NCBI GenBank assembly: GCA_020161265.1
Contig: JAIUOC010000003.1
Span: 489,024 to 553,023, forward strand
Source: Chloroflexota bacterium
Lineage (GTDB): Bacteria > Chloroflexota > Chloroflexia > Chloroflexales > Herpetosiphonaceae
Reading direction: 5' to 3'
Length of the DNA: 64,000 nt
Made by a program: the position numbers and the translations under genes. The notes under the pieces were generated by a model. The model was not told the origin of the DNA. It ran no database searches and saw only the letters and a list, made by a program, of their open reading frames with translations. This document shows, piece by piece, positions 49,943 through 59,233 of the stretch (the first letter of the stretch is position 1; the number at the start of each line of letters is the position of its first letter).

Positions 49943-52384
49943 ATGGGTTTGGGCTTTACCTTTAATTATGCTTGGCGCTCGTTACGCTTGGGTGGTCAGC
50001 GCACGCTGTTGGCGATTATCTGTATTGCCTTTGGCGTGATGTCGCTTGGCTCGATGCAAAGTTTATCGACGGCGATCAATCAAATTTTTATTGAAAATCG
50101 GGTTAGTGTTGGCGGCGATGCCATGCTCGATTGGCCCAATGGCCCGATTGGCCCCGAACAACAAGCCCAACTTGAGCAATGGAAACAAACGGGCGTGATT
50201 GGCGGCTATGTGGTCTATTCGGCAATTCCGCCTGGGTTGCTCAAGCCTGTTGGCGGCGATCATGTGATTTTTGGCGATATTGGCTATGGGATTGATCCGC
50301 AAAGTTACCCGTTGTTGGGCGAATTGCATGTGAGCCAACCAGCCAATGCCAGCATGAGCGAGTTGCTGAACCAGCCCGATACCTTGGTGGCTACTGAGCT
50401 TTTGGCAATTCAGCATGATCTGAAACTTGGGCAAGAACTGGTGATTTTGGTCGATCAAGGGGCAACGCCCAAACGCCTGAAATTGGTCGGTTTGGTGGAT
50501 CAAGTGCCGAACAAGAGCGCTGGCAGCTTATTTTTTAGCCTGGCGACGGCCCACGAAATTTACCCTGAAGCCAATTTGAATTCAGTGCGGGTGGTTTGGG
50601 GCCAGCAAGGTGCTCAAGTAGGCATGCTAGAGCAAGCTGGTTGGTCGGTTGCCACCGTCAGTAGCGAGCCATCGGATACCGCTGGTTTATTCAACATGAC
50701 CTTGCGCGGCGCTGGAGTGCTGGGCCTGATCGTCAGCGGAATTGGCGTGGCCAATACCATGCAAGTTGTGCTTGCACGTCGCCGCAACGAAATTGCCATT
50801 CTCAAAACCTTGGGCTATCGTGGCCCACAATTGTTGTTGCTGTTTGGCTTTGAAACGGCGTTGCTTGGGCTGATTGGCAGTATCTTGGGTGCGGTGGCCG
50901 CCGTATTAATCGGCGATCAACTCACCGATTTGTTTGCACGTAGCAGCGCCTACATCCTACCAACCGTCGTCGATTGGCAAATTTTGGCTGGAGCAATTGG
51001 CTTGGGCATCGCCACAACCTTGATCTTTGGCATGGTGGCGATTGTAAAAGCCAATGCGGTACGACCTGGCTCGTTGCTGCGTTCTGGTCCAATCGAAGTT
51101 AACCCGACGACCCGCCGCGCCATGGTTGGGTTGTATGCAGCTTTGGGAGCAATGTTTGCCTTGGTTGCTAGCATTAGCATGGGTTCGTTTGTTGCAGGCA
51201 TGCTTTTGTTCGCAGGAGCAGTATTTGGCTTGGCGTTGCTCAATTGGCTGTTTCAAGCGATTTTGTGGTTGGTTGCCAAAACGCCGTTGCCTGGCTATTG
51301 GCTGCGTTTGGCCAGCCGCAATATGCAACGCAATGGTCAGCGGGCCGCCTTTGCAATTATCGCCTTGGCTATCGGGGTGTTTACGATTGGCTTTTCGGCA
51401 GCAGCGTTGTTGACGGTCCAAAAAGAGCTTGATGCCCGCGCCGATCCAAATACCAACCTCAATCGGGCGATGTGGGTGATTACTGCTCCCAGCGAGTCTA
51501 CCAAGGTTGCCCAAATTGTCGAGCAATTGCAGCAACCAGCGCTTGAGCCAATTCAATTGCTGAAATTACAAACTTCATTGCCCGAGCTTGAAGGCGTGAA
51601 ATTTGAAACCTCGGCTCGCTCAGCCACGCAAATCGGCGATATTCAACTGACCGAAGGCCAATGGCAGGCTGCGGCTGATCAAGTGATGTTTTCAACATGG
51701 TTTTTCAGCGAAATTCCGCTTGGCACTGAGCTAGAATTGATTGGATCGAACGGTCGATTAAACGTTCGCTTGGTTGGTCGCTACGAAAATCAGCGCAGCC
51801 AAGCATCGAGCGCCATTGTGATTAGCCCTGACGCTGTGTCGCAATTGGTTGCACAACCTGTTACGCTGATTTATGCGCTTAATCTGCCGATTAACCAATT
51901 GAGCACTGCGACCAACACGTTTAATCAGGCGATACCCCAAGCCTTTGTCTATAACGAAGTCGAAATGTACAACACTACTCAAATGATCTATCGCTCGTTG
52001 GGCTTGTTTGTGGTGGCTGTGGCTGGCTTGGCGTTCGTGGCAGGCATGGTGCTGATCGCCAATGCGGTTGGTTTGGCATTGTTTGAACGTCGCCGCGAGA
52101 TGGGCATTTTCAAGGCGGTTGGCTATAGCACTGCCCACTTGTTGCGCAGCATCAGCATGGAATATAGCTTAGTCGGCTTGATTGCTGGTAGCGCTGGTAT
52201 GCTCGCAGTTTGGCTTGCGATCACAGTGATTAATACGCTTGAACCCAAGGCTGGGCTTGGGCTAGATGCCTTGCCAGGTTTGCTGATTTTCGCTTTTGCA
52301 ATTGGCCTAGCGCTGTTGACGGCATTGGGTGTTGCCTGGCGACCAGCCCATCTGCGCCCGCTGCATGTGCTGCGCGACGAATAA
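49943..52384 (+). CDS. FtsX-like ABC permease (long, two FtsX modules)
   Basis: Seen: 813 residues with an N-terminal membrane helix, a large periplasmic domain, two FtsX-type blocks of helices (near the middle GLIVSGIGVANTMQV and at the C-terminal end) and further helices. Known: MacB-type partners are about 400-650 residues, so this is a long permease with a duplicated core, like those paired with LolD-type ATPases. It pairs with the ATPase 2 bases upstream. Stop at 52384 is close to the regulator start. Confidence 0.9.
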   Translation: MGLGFTFNYAWRSLRLGGQRTLLAIICIAFGVMSLGSMQSLSTAINQIFIENRVSVGGDAMLDWPNGPIGPEQQAQLEQWKQTGVIGGYVVYSAIPPGLLKPVGGDHVIFGDIGYGIDPQSYPLLGELHVSQPANASMSELLNQPDTLVATELLAIQHDLKLGQELVILVDQGATPKRLKLVGLVDQVPNKSAGSLFFSLATAHEIYPEANLNSVRVVWGQQGAQVGMLEQAGWSVATVSSEPSDTAGLFNMTLRGAGVLGLIVSGIGVANTMQVVLARRRNEIAILKTLGYRGPQLLLLFGFETALLGLIGSILGAVAAVLIGDQLTDLFARSSAYILPTVVDWQILAGAIGLGIATTLIFGMVAIVKANAVRPGSLLRSGPIEVNPTTRRAMVGLYAALGAMFALVASISMGSFVAGMLLFAGAVFGLALLNWLFQAILWLVAKTPLPGYWLRLASRNMQRNGQRAAFAIIALAIGVFTIGFSAAALLTVQKELDARADPNTNLNRAMWVITAPSESTKVAQIVEQLQQPALEPIQLLKLQTSLPELEGVKFETSARSATQIGDIQLTEGQWQAAADQVMFSTWFFSEIPLGTELELIGSNGRLNVRLVGRYENQRSQASSAIVISPDAVSQLVAQPVTLIYALNLPINQLSTATNTFNQAIPQAFVYNEVEMYNTTQMIYRSLGLFVVAVAGLAFVAGMVLIANAVGLALFERRREMGIFKAVGYSTAHLLRSISMEYSLVGLIAGSAGMLAVWLAITVINTLEPKAGLGLDALPGLLIFAFAIGLALLTALGVAWRPAHLRPLHVLRDE

Positions 52385-52406
52385 GTTTTATGCTAAACTT
52401 ATCGTT

Positions 52407-55400
52407 GTGCAATATGCAATTGATTACCCCCAACTGAATGATGATTTGATTCAACGCCCACGCCTTCAAGCTCAATTGGAGGCGTGTTGGACATGTCGTT
52501 TGACGATGGTCGTGGCGGCGGCTGGCTATGGCAAAACCACCGCGCTAGCCCAGTGGATGCAGCAAACGCTTGGCGGCGATTGGCTGTGGTATGGCCTGCA
52601 TAGCCCAACCGAGGCTGATCAGCTTCAGCGTTTGTTGAGCAGCCTAACCAAAGCTCGCTTCCCTCAAATCAATCCGATCAATAGTTTGGCTGATTTGTTT
52701 GATTGCTGGGCAACCTTGGCTCCGCGCCGAATTGCCTTGGTGCTTGATGATTGTCAACATTTGCAGGCGAGTGCTTGGCGTTTGTTGAATGAATTGGCTC
52801 GTTTTGCGCCGACCAACCTGCATCTTGTTTTGAGCAGCCGCCAATTGCCACAGCTTGATTGGGCTGGTTTAGCGGCGCGGGGGCAATATCGCCAATTAAC
52901 TGCCGCTGAATTGCGATTTAGCCAAGCTGAATTGCAGGAGCTATTGCCTACTCAAAGCCCGATCCAACGCCAAGCTGCTTGGCAAGCAACCAACGGCTGG
53001 CCTGCTGGTTTGCGCTTGTGGCGGGCCTTGCCCTCAGGTTATCAAGGCACAATCAGCGATTTTCTCGCCCAAGATGTGTTGGGGCAATTGCCTGAGGCGG
53101 TGCGGCGTACTGCCCAATTTGCCGCGCTCTTGCCCTTTTTTAATCAAGCAGTACTGACGGCGATGGCCGCGCCTGACCCAGCTAGTTTATGGCATTACAA
53201 CCTGTTTGTACTACCTGATCACGCCGAATGGTGGCGCTTTGAGCCATTTTGGTTGGAAGTGCTGCGCCAACAACCGTTGGCTGAAACTACTCAATTGTTG
53301 GCCCAAGCGGCCACATGGTTCGAGCAGCAGGGGCATCTGGCGGCAGCCTTGGATGTCTGGTGTCGTTTAGGGCAGTGGCCGCAGGTGGCCGAGCAGCTTA
53401 AGCACCATGGTTTGCAATTGTTGGCTCAACATCAGCCAGTGTTGCAATGGCTCCAACAACTGCCGCTGGCCGAGCGCCAAATTGCCGAATTGCTGCATCT
53501 GTATGGGCTGGCTTTGCGCGAACACGACCCTGTGCTTGCGGCCCAAACCTTGGCTCAAGCAGCCCAACGCTATCGGGCTGAGCAACGTTATGCCGAGGCT
53601 TTTCAGGTGGTTGGCGAACAATGTTTGATCTATTTTTGGCAGGGCGATGAGCAAGCCTTAATTGGGGTGGCGCGTGAAAGTTTTAGCCTCAAAAGTTTTG
53701 TTTGGTATCGTCAACGCCGCGATTTGTTGAAATTTCCCTTGTTATTGTTTCAAATCAAGCGTGGTCGCTATCTCAAGGCCTTGGCGACGGCCCAAAGTTT
53801 AGCCCAAAGCGAATTACCCTTCTTTTGGCGTTGGGTGGCAGCCTGCGTTGTTGGTGGCTTATACACGATTTTGACCTTGCCGAACGAGGGCATTCAATGG
53901 CTCGAAGTTTGGTTGCAACACCCCCAAGTTCAAGCCGAACCAGCCATGCGCATGAGTTTGCTCGATTTGTTGGCAACCTGCTTGATGAGCCGCGCCGCGC
54001 CCGACGATCGGATTGCTGCCCAAGATTTAGCTGATCAAGCCAGCCGTTTGAGCGAACGCTATGGCGTGCGTTTGACTCGTTTGCAAACGCGCGGGACGAA
54101 ACTCGGTTTGGCCTTGTTGGAAGCTGATCGACCAACGACTGAGCGTTTGATTCAGCAATTGCTTTTGCCGAGCGATGAGCCATTGCCCTCGATTATGCGC
54201 AATCGCTTGCTTGCACTACGCGCCTTTGCTTGGGCTAGTTTGGGCGAAATTAAGCTGGCGCAGCATGATGCAACGCTCAGCGAACGCGGCTTGATTCGCG
54301 ATGATGCGCTGTATGGAGCTGATCCACGCATGTGGTTGATGTTGGCGCAAGCCTGGTTTTGCTGTGGCGAATATCAACGGGCCTTGGCGGCTTTGGAGCG
54401 TGCCAAACCGCTGCTCGAGGCCGCTCAATCGCCGATTTTACGCTTGCGAGCAGGCTTGGTGCAGCTGGCTAGTCGTTGGCAACTTCAGCCTAGCCCGCAG
54501 TTAATTGCCGAAGCGACCACGATTTGGCGCGATTACTTATCCGATGGCGACCGCCATATGAACGCAACGCCGCTGCGTTTAACCACGTTGTTGGTGGAAT
54601 TGGGCTTGCGCACGGGGATTGCGCCACAGCGAATCGCCCAATTTTTAGCTGAGCGTGATCGGGCGGCTTTAGAAGAAATTTGCTGGAAACTGTATGCCGA
54701 GCAGCCGCAACAGCAAACCGCGCTCTTGCAACTTTTGGGCTTATATGGCTCGGCAGCCAGCCTTGAGCGGTTGCAAGAAGTGATTAAACAAGCCTCGACC
54801 CAGCAGCGCAAAATTGCCCAGCACAGTTTAACCAGCATTCGCCAGCGCCCAGCCTATGCACTGAAAATTCAACTTTTTGGTAGTTTGCAACTTTGGCGTG
54901 GCGCAGAATTGGTCGATCCCAACGAGTGGTCGCGTGAGAAGGCGCGGCAATTATTGGCCTTATTGGTGCTGCAACGCCCAAGAATTATCAGCCGTGAAGC
55001 CTTGATCGAGCACTTTTGGCCTGATCTTACGCCGCAAGCCGCCGATGGAGCATTGCGAGTTACTTTAAATGCCCTGTTGCATGTGCTAGAGCCAGAACGC
55101 AGCGGCGGCGCTAATTCGGCCTTTGTGTTGAGTGAAGCAGCTGGCTTGCGTTTAAATCCACAAGCGCAGATCGCTACCGATTATGCTGAATTTCAAACCT
55201 TGCTACAAACTGCCGCCAAACAACGCCAGCAGGGAGCCATGCCTGCCGCTTTACAAGCCTATCAAGCAGCCTTGGCCTTGTATCAGGACGATTTATTAAG
55301 CGATATTGCTTACGCCGAATGGGTGCTGGATTGGCGTGAGCAAGCTTTGATCCAATTTGTGGCTGCAACCAGCGATTATTTGGAATTATTGTTGGCTTAT

Positions 55401-55559
55401 GGCCCGACTGCTGAGGCCATTCCCTATGCTGAGCGTTTGTTGAGCTATGACCCCTATCACGAACCAACCTATCTGCGCCTAATCGACATCTACCACATGT
55501 TGGGCAATGCTAGTGCTGCTGAGCGCATTCGAAAACGCCTCGAACGTATTTCCTTATAA
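52407..55559 (+). CDS. STAND NTPase-BTAD transcriptional regulator (MalT-like / SARP-like)
   Basis: Seen: about 1,050 residues from the GTG at 52407 (uncertain; longer frames begin at 52329). Walker A-like GYGKTTA near residue 40, followed by an NTPase core resembling MalT/STAND regulators, a long helical repeat region with many Leu/Ala/Gln, and a C-terminal winged helix plus BTAD with SREKARQLLALLVLQRPR and ALRVTLNALLHVLE. Known: SARP/BTAD regulators turn on secondary metabolite clusters. It directly precedes the peptide cluster, so it is the probable activator. The LuxR helix-turn-helix of MalT is absent. Confidence 0.85.
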   Translation: MQYAIDYPQLNDDLIQRPRLQAQLEACWTCRLTMVVAAAGYGKTTALAQWMQQTLGGDWLWYGLHSPTEADQLQRLLSSLTKARFPQINPINSLADLFDCWATLAPRRIALVLDDCQHLQASAWRLLNELARFAPTNLHLVLSSRQLPQLDWAGLAARGQYRQLTAAELRFSQAELQELLPTQSPIQRQAAWQATNGWPAGLRLWRALPSGYQGTISDFLAQDVLGQLPEAVRRTAQFAALLPFFNQAVLTAMAAPDPASLWHYNLFVLPDHAEWWRFEPFWLEVLRQQPLAETTQLLAQAATWFEQQGHLAAALDVWCRLGQWPQVAEQLKHHGLQLLAQHQPVLQWLQQLPLAERQIAELLHLYGLALREHDPVLAAQTLAQAAQRYRAEQRYAEAFQVVGEQCLIYFWQGDEQALIGVARESFSLKSFVWYRQRRDLLKFPLLLFQIKRGRYLKALATAQSLAQSELPFFWRWVAACVVGGLYTILTLPNEGIQWLEVWLQHPQVQAEPAMRMSLLDLLATCLMSRAAPDDRIAAQDLADQASRLSERYGVRLTRLQTRGTKLGLALLEADRPTTERLIQQLLLPSDEPLPSIMRNRLLALRAFAWASLGEIKLAQHDATLSERGLIRDDALYGADPRMWLMLAQAWFCCGEYQRALAALERAKPLLEAAQSPILRLRAGLVQLASRWQLQPSPQLIAEATTIWRDYLSDGDRHMNATPLRLTTLLVELGLRTGIAPQRIAQFLAERDRAALEEICWKLYAEQPQQQTALLQLLGLYGSAASLERLQEVIKQASTQQRKIAQHSLTSIRQRPAYALKIQLFGSLQLWRGAELVDPNEWSREKARQLLALLVLQRPRIISREALIEHFWPDLTPQAADGALRVTLNALLHVLEPERSGGANSAFVLSEAAGLRLNPQAQIATDYAEFQTLLQTAAKQRQQGAMPAALQAYQAALALYQDDLLSDIAYAEWVLDWREQALIQFVAATSDYLELLLAYGPTAEAIPYAERLLSYDPYHEPTYLRLIDIYHMLGNASAAERIRKRLERISL

Positions 55560-55598
55560 CACTTCACTTTTTTACACATTTAATTAATGTATTTTAAC

Positions 55599-55627
55599 TA
55601 AGAGCGATAGCTGATATATCGCTCTTA
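55599..55627. terminator. 11-bp hairpin between regulator and precursor genes
   Basis: TAAGAGCGATA (55599-55609) pairs with TATCGCTCTTA (55617-55627), 7-base loop. Not followed by T residues, so it may be a weak terminator or an operator. Promoter elements for the precursors would lie just after it. Confidence 0.5.
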
Positions 55628-55670
55628 TATCGGTTTAACTATCGTTGGCCCAATAGTTTACGCCATGGCG

Positions 55671-55709
55671 ATATGGTGTAATAGCCCTGTCAACAACGAG
55701 GTGCGCACC
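55671..55709 (+). promoter_or_regulatory. Possible promoter/operator of the precursor genes
   Basis: TGTAAT at 55677-55682 is a possible -10 element; the upstream -35 does not match consensus well. GGTGCGCACC at 55700-55709 is a perfect 10-bp palindrome that could be a binding site. This is the only spacer between the regulator and the first precursor. Confidence 0.3.
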
Positions 55710-55757
55710 CACAGCTGACACACTCACAATTGCTTAGTCTAACAGGAGTACCACCCC

Positions 55758-55946
55758 ATGGCAGATGTAAAGAATTTGATCGATGCTGAAGTGACCGCCG
55801 CCGAAACCGAATTGTTCGCTGATGAATTGGAAGAGCATGTAACCAATGCCGCCGCTGCCTGTGTTTCATCGTTAGGTTCACTCAGCACCTCAGGCACGAT
55901 TTGTACCGTCAGCACCTTCTGCACCGCCGCCATCGAAGCCCAATAA
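55758..55946 (+). CDS. TOMM/thiopeptide-like precursor peptide 1
   Basis: Seen: 62 residues, AGGAG about 9 bases before the ATG. An acidic helical leader (about 1-30) with LFADELEEH, then a Ser/Thr/Cys-rich tail with Cys35, Cys49 and Cys55 and the residues SSLGSLSTSGTICTVSTFCT (37-56). Known: azole/azoline peptides are cut from such precursors after Cys/Ser/Thr cyclisation. The likely core begins near the Ala run at 31-34; the exact cleavage site is unknown. The first of three tandem copies. Confidence 0.9.
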   Translation: MADVKNLIDAEVTAAETELFADELEEHVTNAAAACVSSLGSLSTSGTICTVSTFCTAAIEAQ

Positions 55947-55982
55947 ATTGAATTGTCTTCTTAGTTAGCGAGGATTTTACTT

Positions 55983-56171
55983 ATGTCAGATGTAAAAAAC
56001 TTGATCGACGCTGAAGTGACCGCCGCTGAAACCGAATTGTTCGCTGATGAATTGGAAGAGCACGTAAGCAACGCCGCTGCCGCCTGTGTTTCATCGTTAG
56101 GTTCACTCAGCACCTCAGGCACGATTTGTACCGTCAGCACCTTCTGTACCGCTGGTGTCGCTGAAAAATAA
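55983..56171 (+). CDS. TOMM/thiopeptide-like precursor peptide 2
   Basis: Seen: 62 residues, nearly identical to precursor 1 in the leader and core, differing mainly at position 2, position 29 (T to S) and the last residues (AGVAEK). It follows precursor 1 after 36 bases and carries its own AGCGAGGA-like site. The near-identity at DNA level points to a recent tandem duplication. Confidence 0.9.
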   Translation: MSDVKNLIDAEVTAAETELFADELEEHVSNAAAACVSSLGSLSTSGTICTVSTFCTAGVAEK

Positions 56172-56209
56172 CCTGGCTCTCTCTTAGCTACTTTGTGAGG
56201 AATGCATTA

Positions 56210-56398
56210 ATGACAGACGTAAAGAACTTGTTGGCTGCTGAAGTGACCGCTGATGATGCTGATTTATTTGCCGATGAACTAGAAGAGCACATTAGCAACG
56301 CTGCCGCCAGCTGTTTATCATCGTTGGGTTCATTGAGTACTTCAGGTTCAATTTGTACCGTTAGCTGTTTCTGCACGGCTGAGGCTGAAATTCAGTAG
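56210..56398 (+). CDS. TOMM/thiopeptide-like precursor peptide 3, diverged
   Basis: Seen: 62 residues from the ATG at 56210 (GAGGAA before it). The leader changed (LLAAEVTADDADLF) while the core frame is kept: SSLGSLSTSGSICTVSCFCT, with an added Cys53 giving CFC. It is the most diverged of the three copies and the only one with four Cys. Inference: a second product or variant. Confidence 0.88.
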   Translation: MTDVKNLLAAEVTADDADLFADELEEHISNAAASCLSSLGSLSTSGSICTVSCFCTAEAEIQ

Positions 56399-56401
56399 TG
56401 T

Positions 56402-56448
56402 GGTGTAAGGGAGCCAGGCAGCAGGAAACTGCTTCTGCTGCTTGCACC
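56402..56448 (+). promoter_or_regulatory. Hairpin attenuator between precursors and modifying genes
   Basis: The stem GCAGCAG (56418-56424) with CTGCTGC (56435-56441) has a 10-base loop; GGTGTAA (56402-56408) and TTGCACC (56442-56448) extend the outer stem. A second pair AGGCTCC/GGAGCCT follows near 56500. Such hairpins would let precursor mRNA outnumber enzyme mRNA, which is usual in peptide clusters. There is no T-tract. Confidence 0.5.
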
Positions 56449-56550
56449 TTCCCCCAGCACTACGCCTACATGGTGGAAGTATGACTACACAGCACAGGCT
56501 CCGGCTACCGCAAGGGTCTGGAGCCTTGACTGATTAAATGGAGTATGACG

Positions 56551-57081
56551 ATGGATGGATTTTTGCTCGCGAATGCTTCAACCTCAAACGCCGCACTCTT
56601 CGAACAACTAGCCGATTTGGGTGTATCCCTTCAGCACAAAGCCACCGCGCAACGCCCCGCCAGCTGGTTATGGATTTGCACCAACCAGGTTGAGGAAACC
56701 GATCGCTTAATCTCGTTCGTCACGTCCACTCCATTGCCGGTGGTAGTGCTTCAGCCATTGGTGCATACGCTACGGCTTGGGCCATTGTTTGGCGCTGATG
56801 ATTATTGCTGTGTTGATTGTTTTCAACGGTATAACGCTCTTTTTCCCACTCCCGCAACCAGCGATTATCTGATGGCGCTGCCAGCTTGGCAAACTGCTGC
56901 CCGTTGGCTCACCAATCAATTGCCACAGCTCGCCGCCCGCATCCTGGTGATTCGGGCTGATGGAACCAGTCAATTAGGTCGTTTGCCGCGTGACCCATTA
57001 TGTTTGCGCTGCTCGTCCTTCCGCAACTACCCAATCGATTCCCTACAGCAACTTCATCAACCATCGGATAACGGAGTGTAA
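56551..57081 (+). CDS. E1-like (Ocin-ThiF-like) protein of the TOMM cluster, short
   Basis: Seen: 176 residues from the ATG at 56551 (GGAG 8 bases before it; an ATG at 56545 is also in frame). It has two Cys pairs, CCVDC at 86-90 and CLRC at 151-154, as in the zinc site of E1-like TOMM proteins. The adenylation motifs of true E1 enzymes are not seen. Known: Ocin-ThiF-like proteins bind leaders and assist the YcaO enzyme. Likely role: leader recognition. It is followed 2 bases later by the YcaO gene. Confidence 0.75.
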   Translation: MDGFLLANASTSNAALFEQLADLGVSLQHKATAQRPASWLWICTNQVEETDRLISFVTSTPLPVVVLQPLVHTLRLGPLFGADDYCCVDCFQRYNALFPTPATSDYLMALPAWQTAARWLTNQLPQLAARILVIRADGTSQLGRLPRDPLCLRCSSFRNYPIDSLQQLHQPSDNGV

Positions 57082-57083
57082 TC

Positions 57084-58397
57084 ATGTCAAAGACGTTTTT
57101 ATCAATTGATGACATTTTGACGCGGGTTGCGCCGTTGGTGAATCCGCGAACCGGAATCTTGGGCACTGCAACCGAACTACCACGCACGCCTGGTAATCCT
57201 GCAATTCCAGTCTATAGCACCAACATTCATTGTGCCGAGCTAGCTATGACCGAGGCTCCAGCGGGCACGGGTGTATTTTTGGAACGGGAATGGGCTAAGG
57301 CGAAATCTTATTGTGAAGCCCTCGAACGTTATTGCAATGTCAAGCATGCGCATCAAAACTTTATTGTGGCGACCCGTCAAGAGTTGGGTATCGAAGCAGT
57401 TGATATGGAGTTATTTCCCCGCTGCTCCGATGCTGAATATCGCAACCCTGCTAACCCAACCACCCCGCCGAGCAACCGCCAACCCATGCGCTGGGTCGAA
57501 GGCTATTCGCTAATTTCAGGCCAGCCGATGTATGTTCCAGCGATTGGAGTCTATGTTGGGATGCAGCCTGAATATGCTGGCGAAACCTTTACTACCTCGA
57601 TTTCAACTGGCACGGCGCTGGCAGCCAGCTACGAACAAGCAATTGTAACTGGCATTGGCGAGGCGATCGAACGCGATGCCTTGAGTATTGCCTGGTGGCA
57701 AAAATTGGCCTTGCCCCAAGTTGATTTGCGCGAATTTCCTGACCCAGCCTTCCAAGAACGCTTGAGTCGGGTCGAAGCGGCTCAAATTCAGAGCTATTTT
57801 TTTGATGCAACCACTGATTTAGGCGTTGCGACGATCTATGCAGTCCAAGTTGCGCCCCATGGTCGGTTGCGCACAATGGTAATGTCGGCCACGCGTACCA
57901 ATCCATTGGCCTTGCCCAGCAAAGTGCTCGACGAATCGGCGGCCTCGCGGATTGGTATCGAGCATTCGTTGAGCCAACCGTTGCCCTTTGATCCTGCCGA
58001 TTATCGCACCTTTATGCGCTTGAGTGATGGCGCTGCCTACTATGCCGATGCGGCCACCGCTCCAGCCTTTGATTTCTTGTTTGAGCAAACTCGCTGGCGC
58101 ACGCTCGACCAACTGCCACGGCTCGATCATCCTGATCCAGCGGTCGAAGCCCAGCGCTTGATCGATATTTTTCGGCGGGCTGGGCTGGAACTGATTGTGG
58201 TCGATTTGACCTTGCCAGCCTTGCGCGAAGTTGGTTTGTATACGATCAAAGTGGTTGCGCCACAATTGATGCCCTTCAGTTGTAACTATAATGCTCGCTT
58301 TTTGGCTACGCCGCGCTTGTATAGCGTGCCGGAGCGCATGGGCTACCCCGTTTTGGCCGAAGCTGAATTAAACCATTGGCCTCAGCCATTTGCCTAG
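57084..58397 (+). CDS. YcaO cyclodehydratase
   Basis: YcaO enzymes use ATP to cyclise Cys/Ser/Thr side chains onto the backbone, giving azolines. Seen: 437 residues with SYCEALERYC near 75 and GIGEAIERDA at 190-199, the two glutamate-rich ATP/Mg2+ sites, and a C-terminus ending HWPQPFA, reminiscent of the Pro-rich tail of azoline-forming YcaOs. It begins 2 bases after the short E1-like gene and is followed by the second E1-like gene. Confidence 0.95.
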   Translation: MSKTFLSIDDILTRVAPLVNPRTGILGTATELPRTPGNPAIPVYSTNIHCAELAMTEAPAGTGVFLEREWAKAKSYCEALERYCNVKHAHQNFIVATRQELGIEAVDMELFPRCSDAEYRNPANPTTPPSNRQPMRWVEGYSLISGQPMYVPAIGVYVGMQPEYAGETFTTSISTGTALAASYEQAIVTGIGEAIERDALSIAWWQKLALPQVDLREFPDPAFQERLSRVEAAQIQSYFFDATTDLGVATIYAVQVAPHGRLRTMVMSATRTNPLALPSKVLDESAASRIGIEHSLSQPLPFDPADYRTFMRLSDGAAYYADAATAPAFDFLFEQTRWRTLDQLPRLDHPDPAVEAQRLIDIFRRAGLELIVVDLTLPALREVGLYTIKVVAPQLMPFSCNYNARFLATPRLYSVPERMGYPVLAEAELNHWPQPFA

Positions 58398-58414
58398 TTT
58401 GAAAGGATTGCCCG

Positions 58415-59233
58415 ATGGATCAACTTTATTCAACTCTTGTGGCAACCCATCAGCAATGGCTGTTTGCCCAAGGTTTACACGAAAATCGTTCAGCTCGTTT
58501 GCTCTTGGTGACCGACGCAGTGATGGCGCAGGCACTCTTGGCTCGCTTGGGGCAACTACCCTTAGCCCAGGTGACCGTCGCCGCCTTATCCAGCGCCGAT
58601 CATGGCCCAATTTCACAACAGATTCGCGAATTGACCAGTACGTTTCCAATTCAGTTGCTAGCGCGACCTTTCGCTGCTGGTGGCTTGGGCTTGCTGCTCA
58701 GTCGCTATCACGCCGCAGCATTAATCACTCAGCGGCCTTATCCGGCGGTGGCCGAAGCCTTGAATCAAGCCAGTTTACGGGCTGCCACGCCATGGACTGC
58801 GCTCAGTCTGTGGGGCGCACAAATTACCCTAGGGCCGACGATTTTGCCCAATCACACCGCCTGTTATGCCTGTTATCAAGCGCGATTACGCTCGTGCGAA
58901 ACCCGCAACGATGTCTGGCAGGCGCGGGATGGCTTTTTGCGGCGGCAACAACAAGCCTTGTTTCAGCCCTCGCTGGCGGCGCTCAATCAATTGGCTGCTA
59001 GCTATGGCTTGGCCGAAATCGAGCGCTTATTGCTTGGTCAACAACCACCGTTGGCGCTAGGCCGCGAAGTTCAATGGGATACATTCAATCTTGGCGTGAG
59101 CCGCAATCATGTTGAGCCATTTGAAAACTGTTCAGCCTGTGGTGGCCAGCAAAATACTACTTGGATTGGCCATGATCAATTAGCTCAGGTGGTGTCCAAA
59201 TTAAGCTTGCAAGCCCGCGAGGTGGCACTATGA
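58415..59233 (+). CDS. E1-like (ThiF-like) cyclodehydratase partner, second
   Basis: Seen: 272 residues; a central region LWGAQITLGPTILPN followed by CYAC, with a later CSAC pair (NCSACGGQ), as in E1-like partners of YcaO. An N-terminal Rossmann-like stretch is present but the ATP-binding glycine loop of true E1s is weak. Known: such partners bring the leader to the YcaO. The next gene overlaps it by 4 bases (ATGA at 59230-59233). Confidence 0.8.
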   Translation: MDQLYSTLVATHQQWLFAQGLHENRSARLLLVTDAVMAQALLARLGQLPLAQVTVAALSSADHGPISQQIRELTSTFPIQLLARPFAAGGLGLLLSRYHAAALITQRPYPAVAEALNQASLRAATPWTALSLWGAQITLGPTILPNHTACYACYQARLRSCETRNDVWQARDGFLRRQQQALFQPSLAALNQLAASYGLAEIERLLLGQQPPLALGREVQWDTFNLGVSRNHVEPFENCSACGGQQNTTWIGHDQLAQVVSKLSLQAREVAL

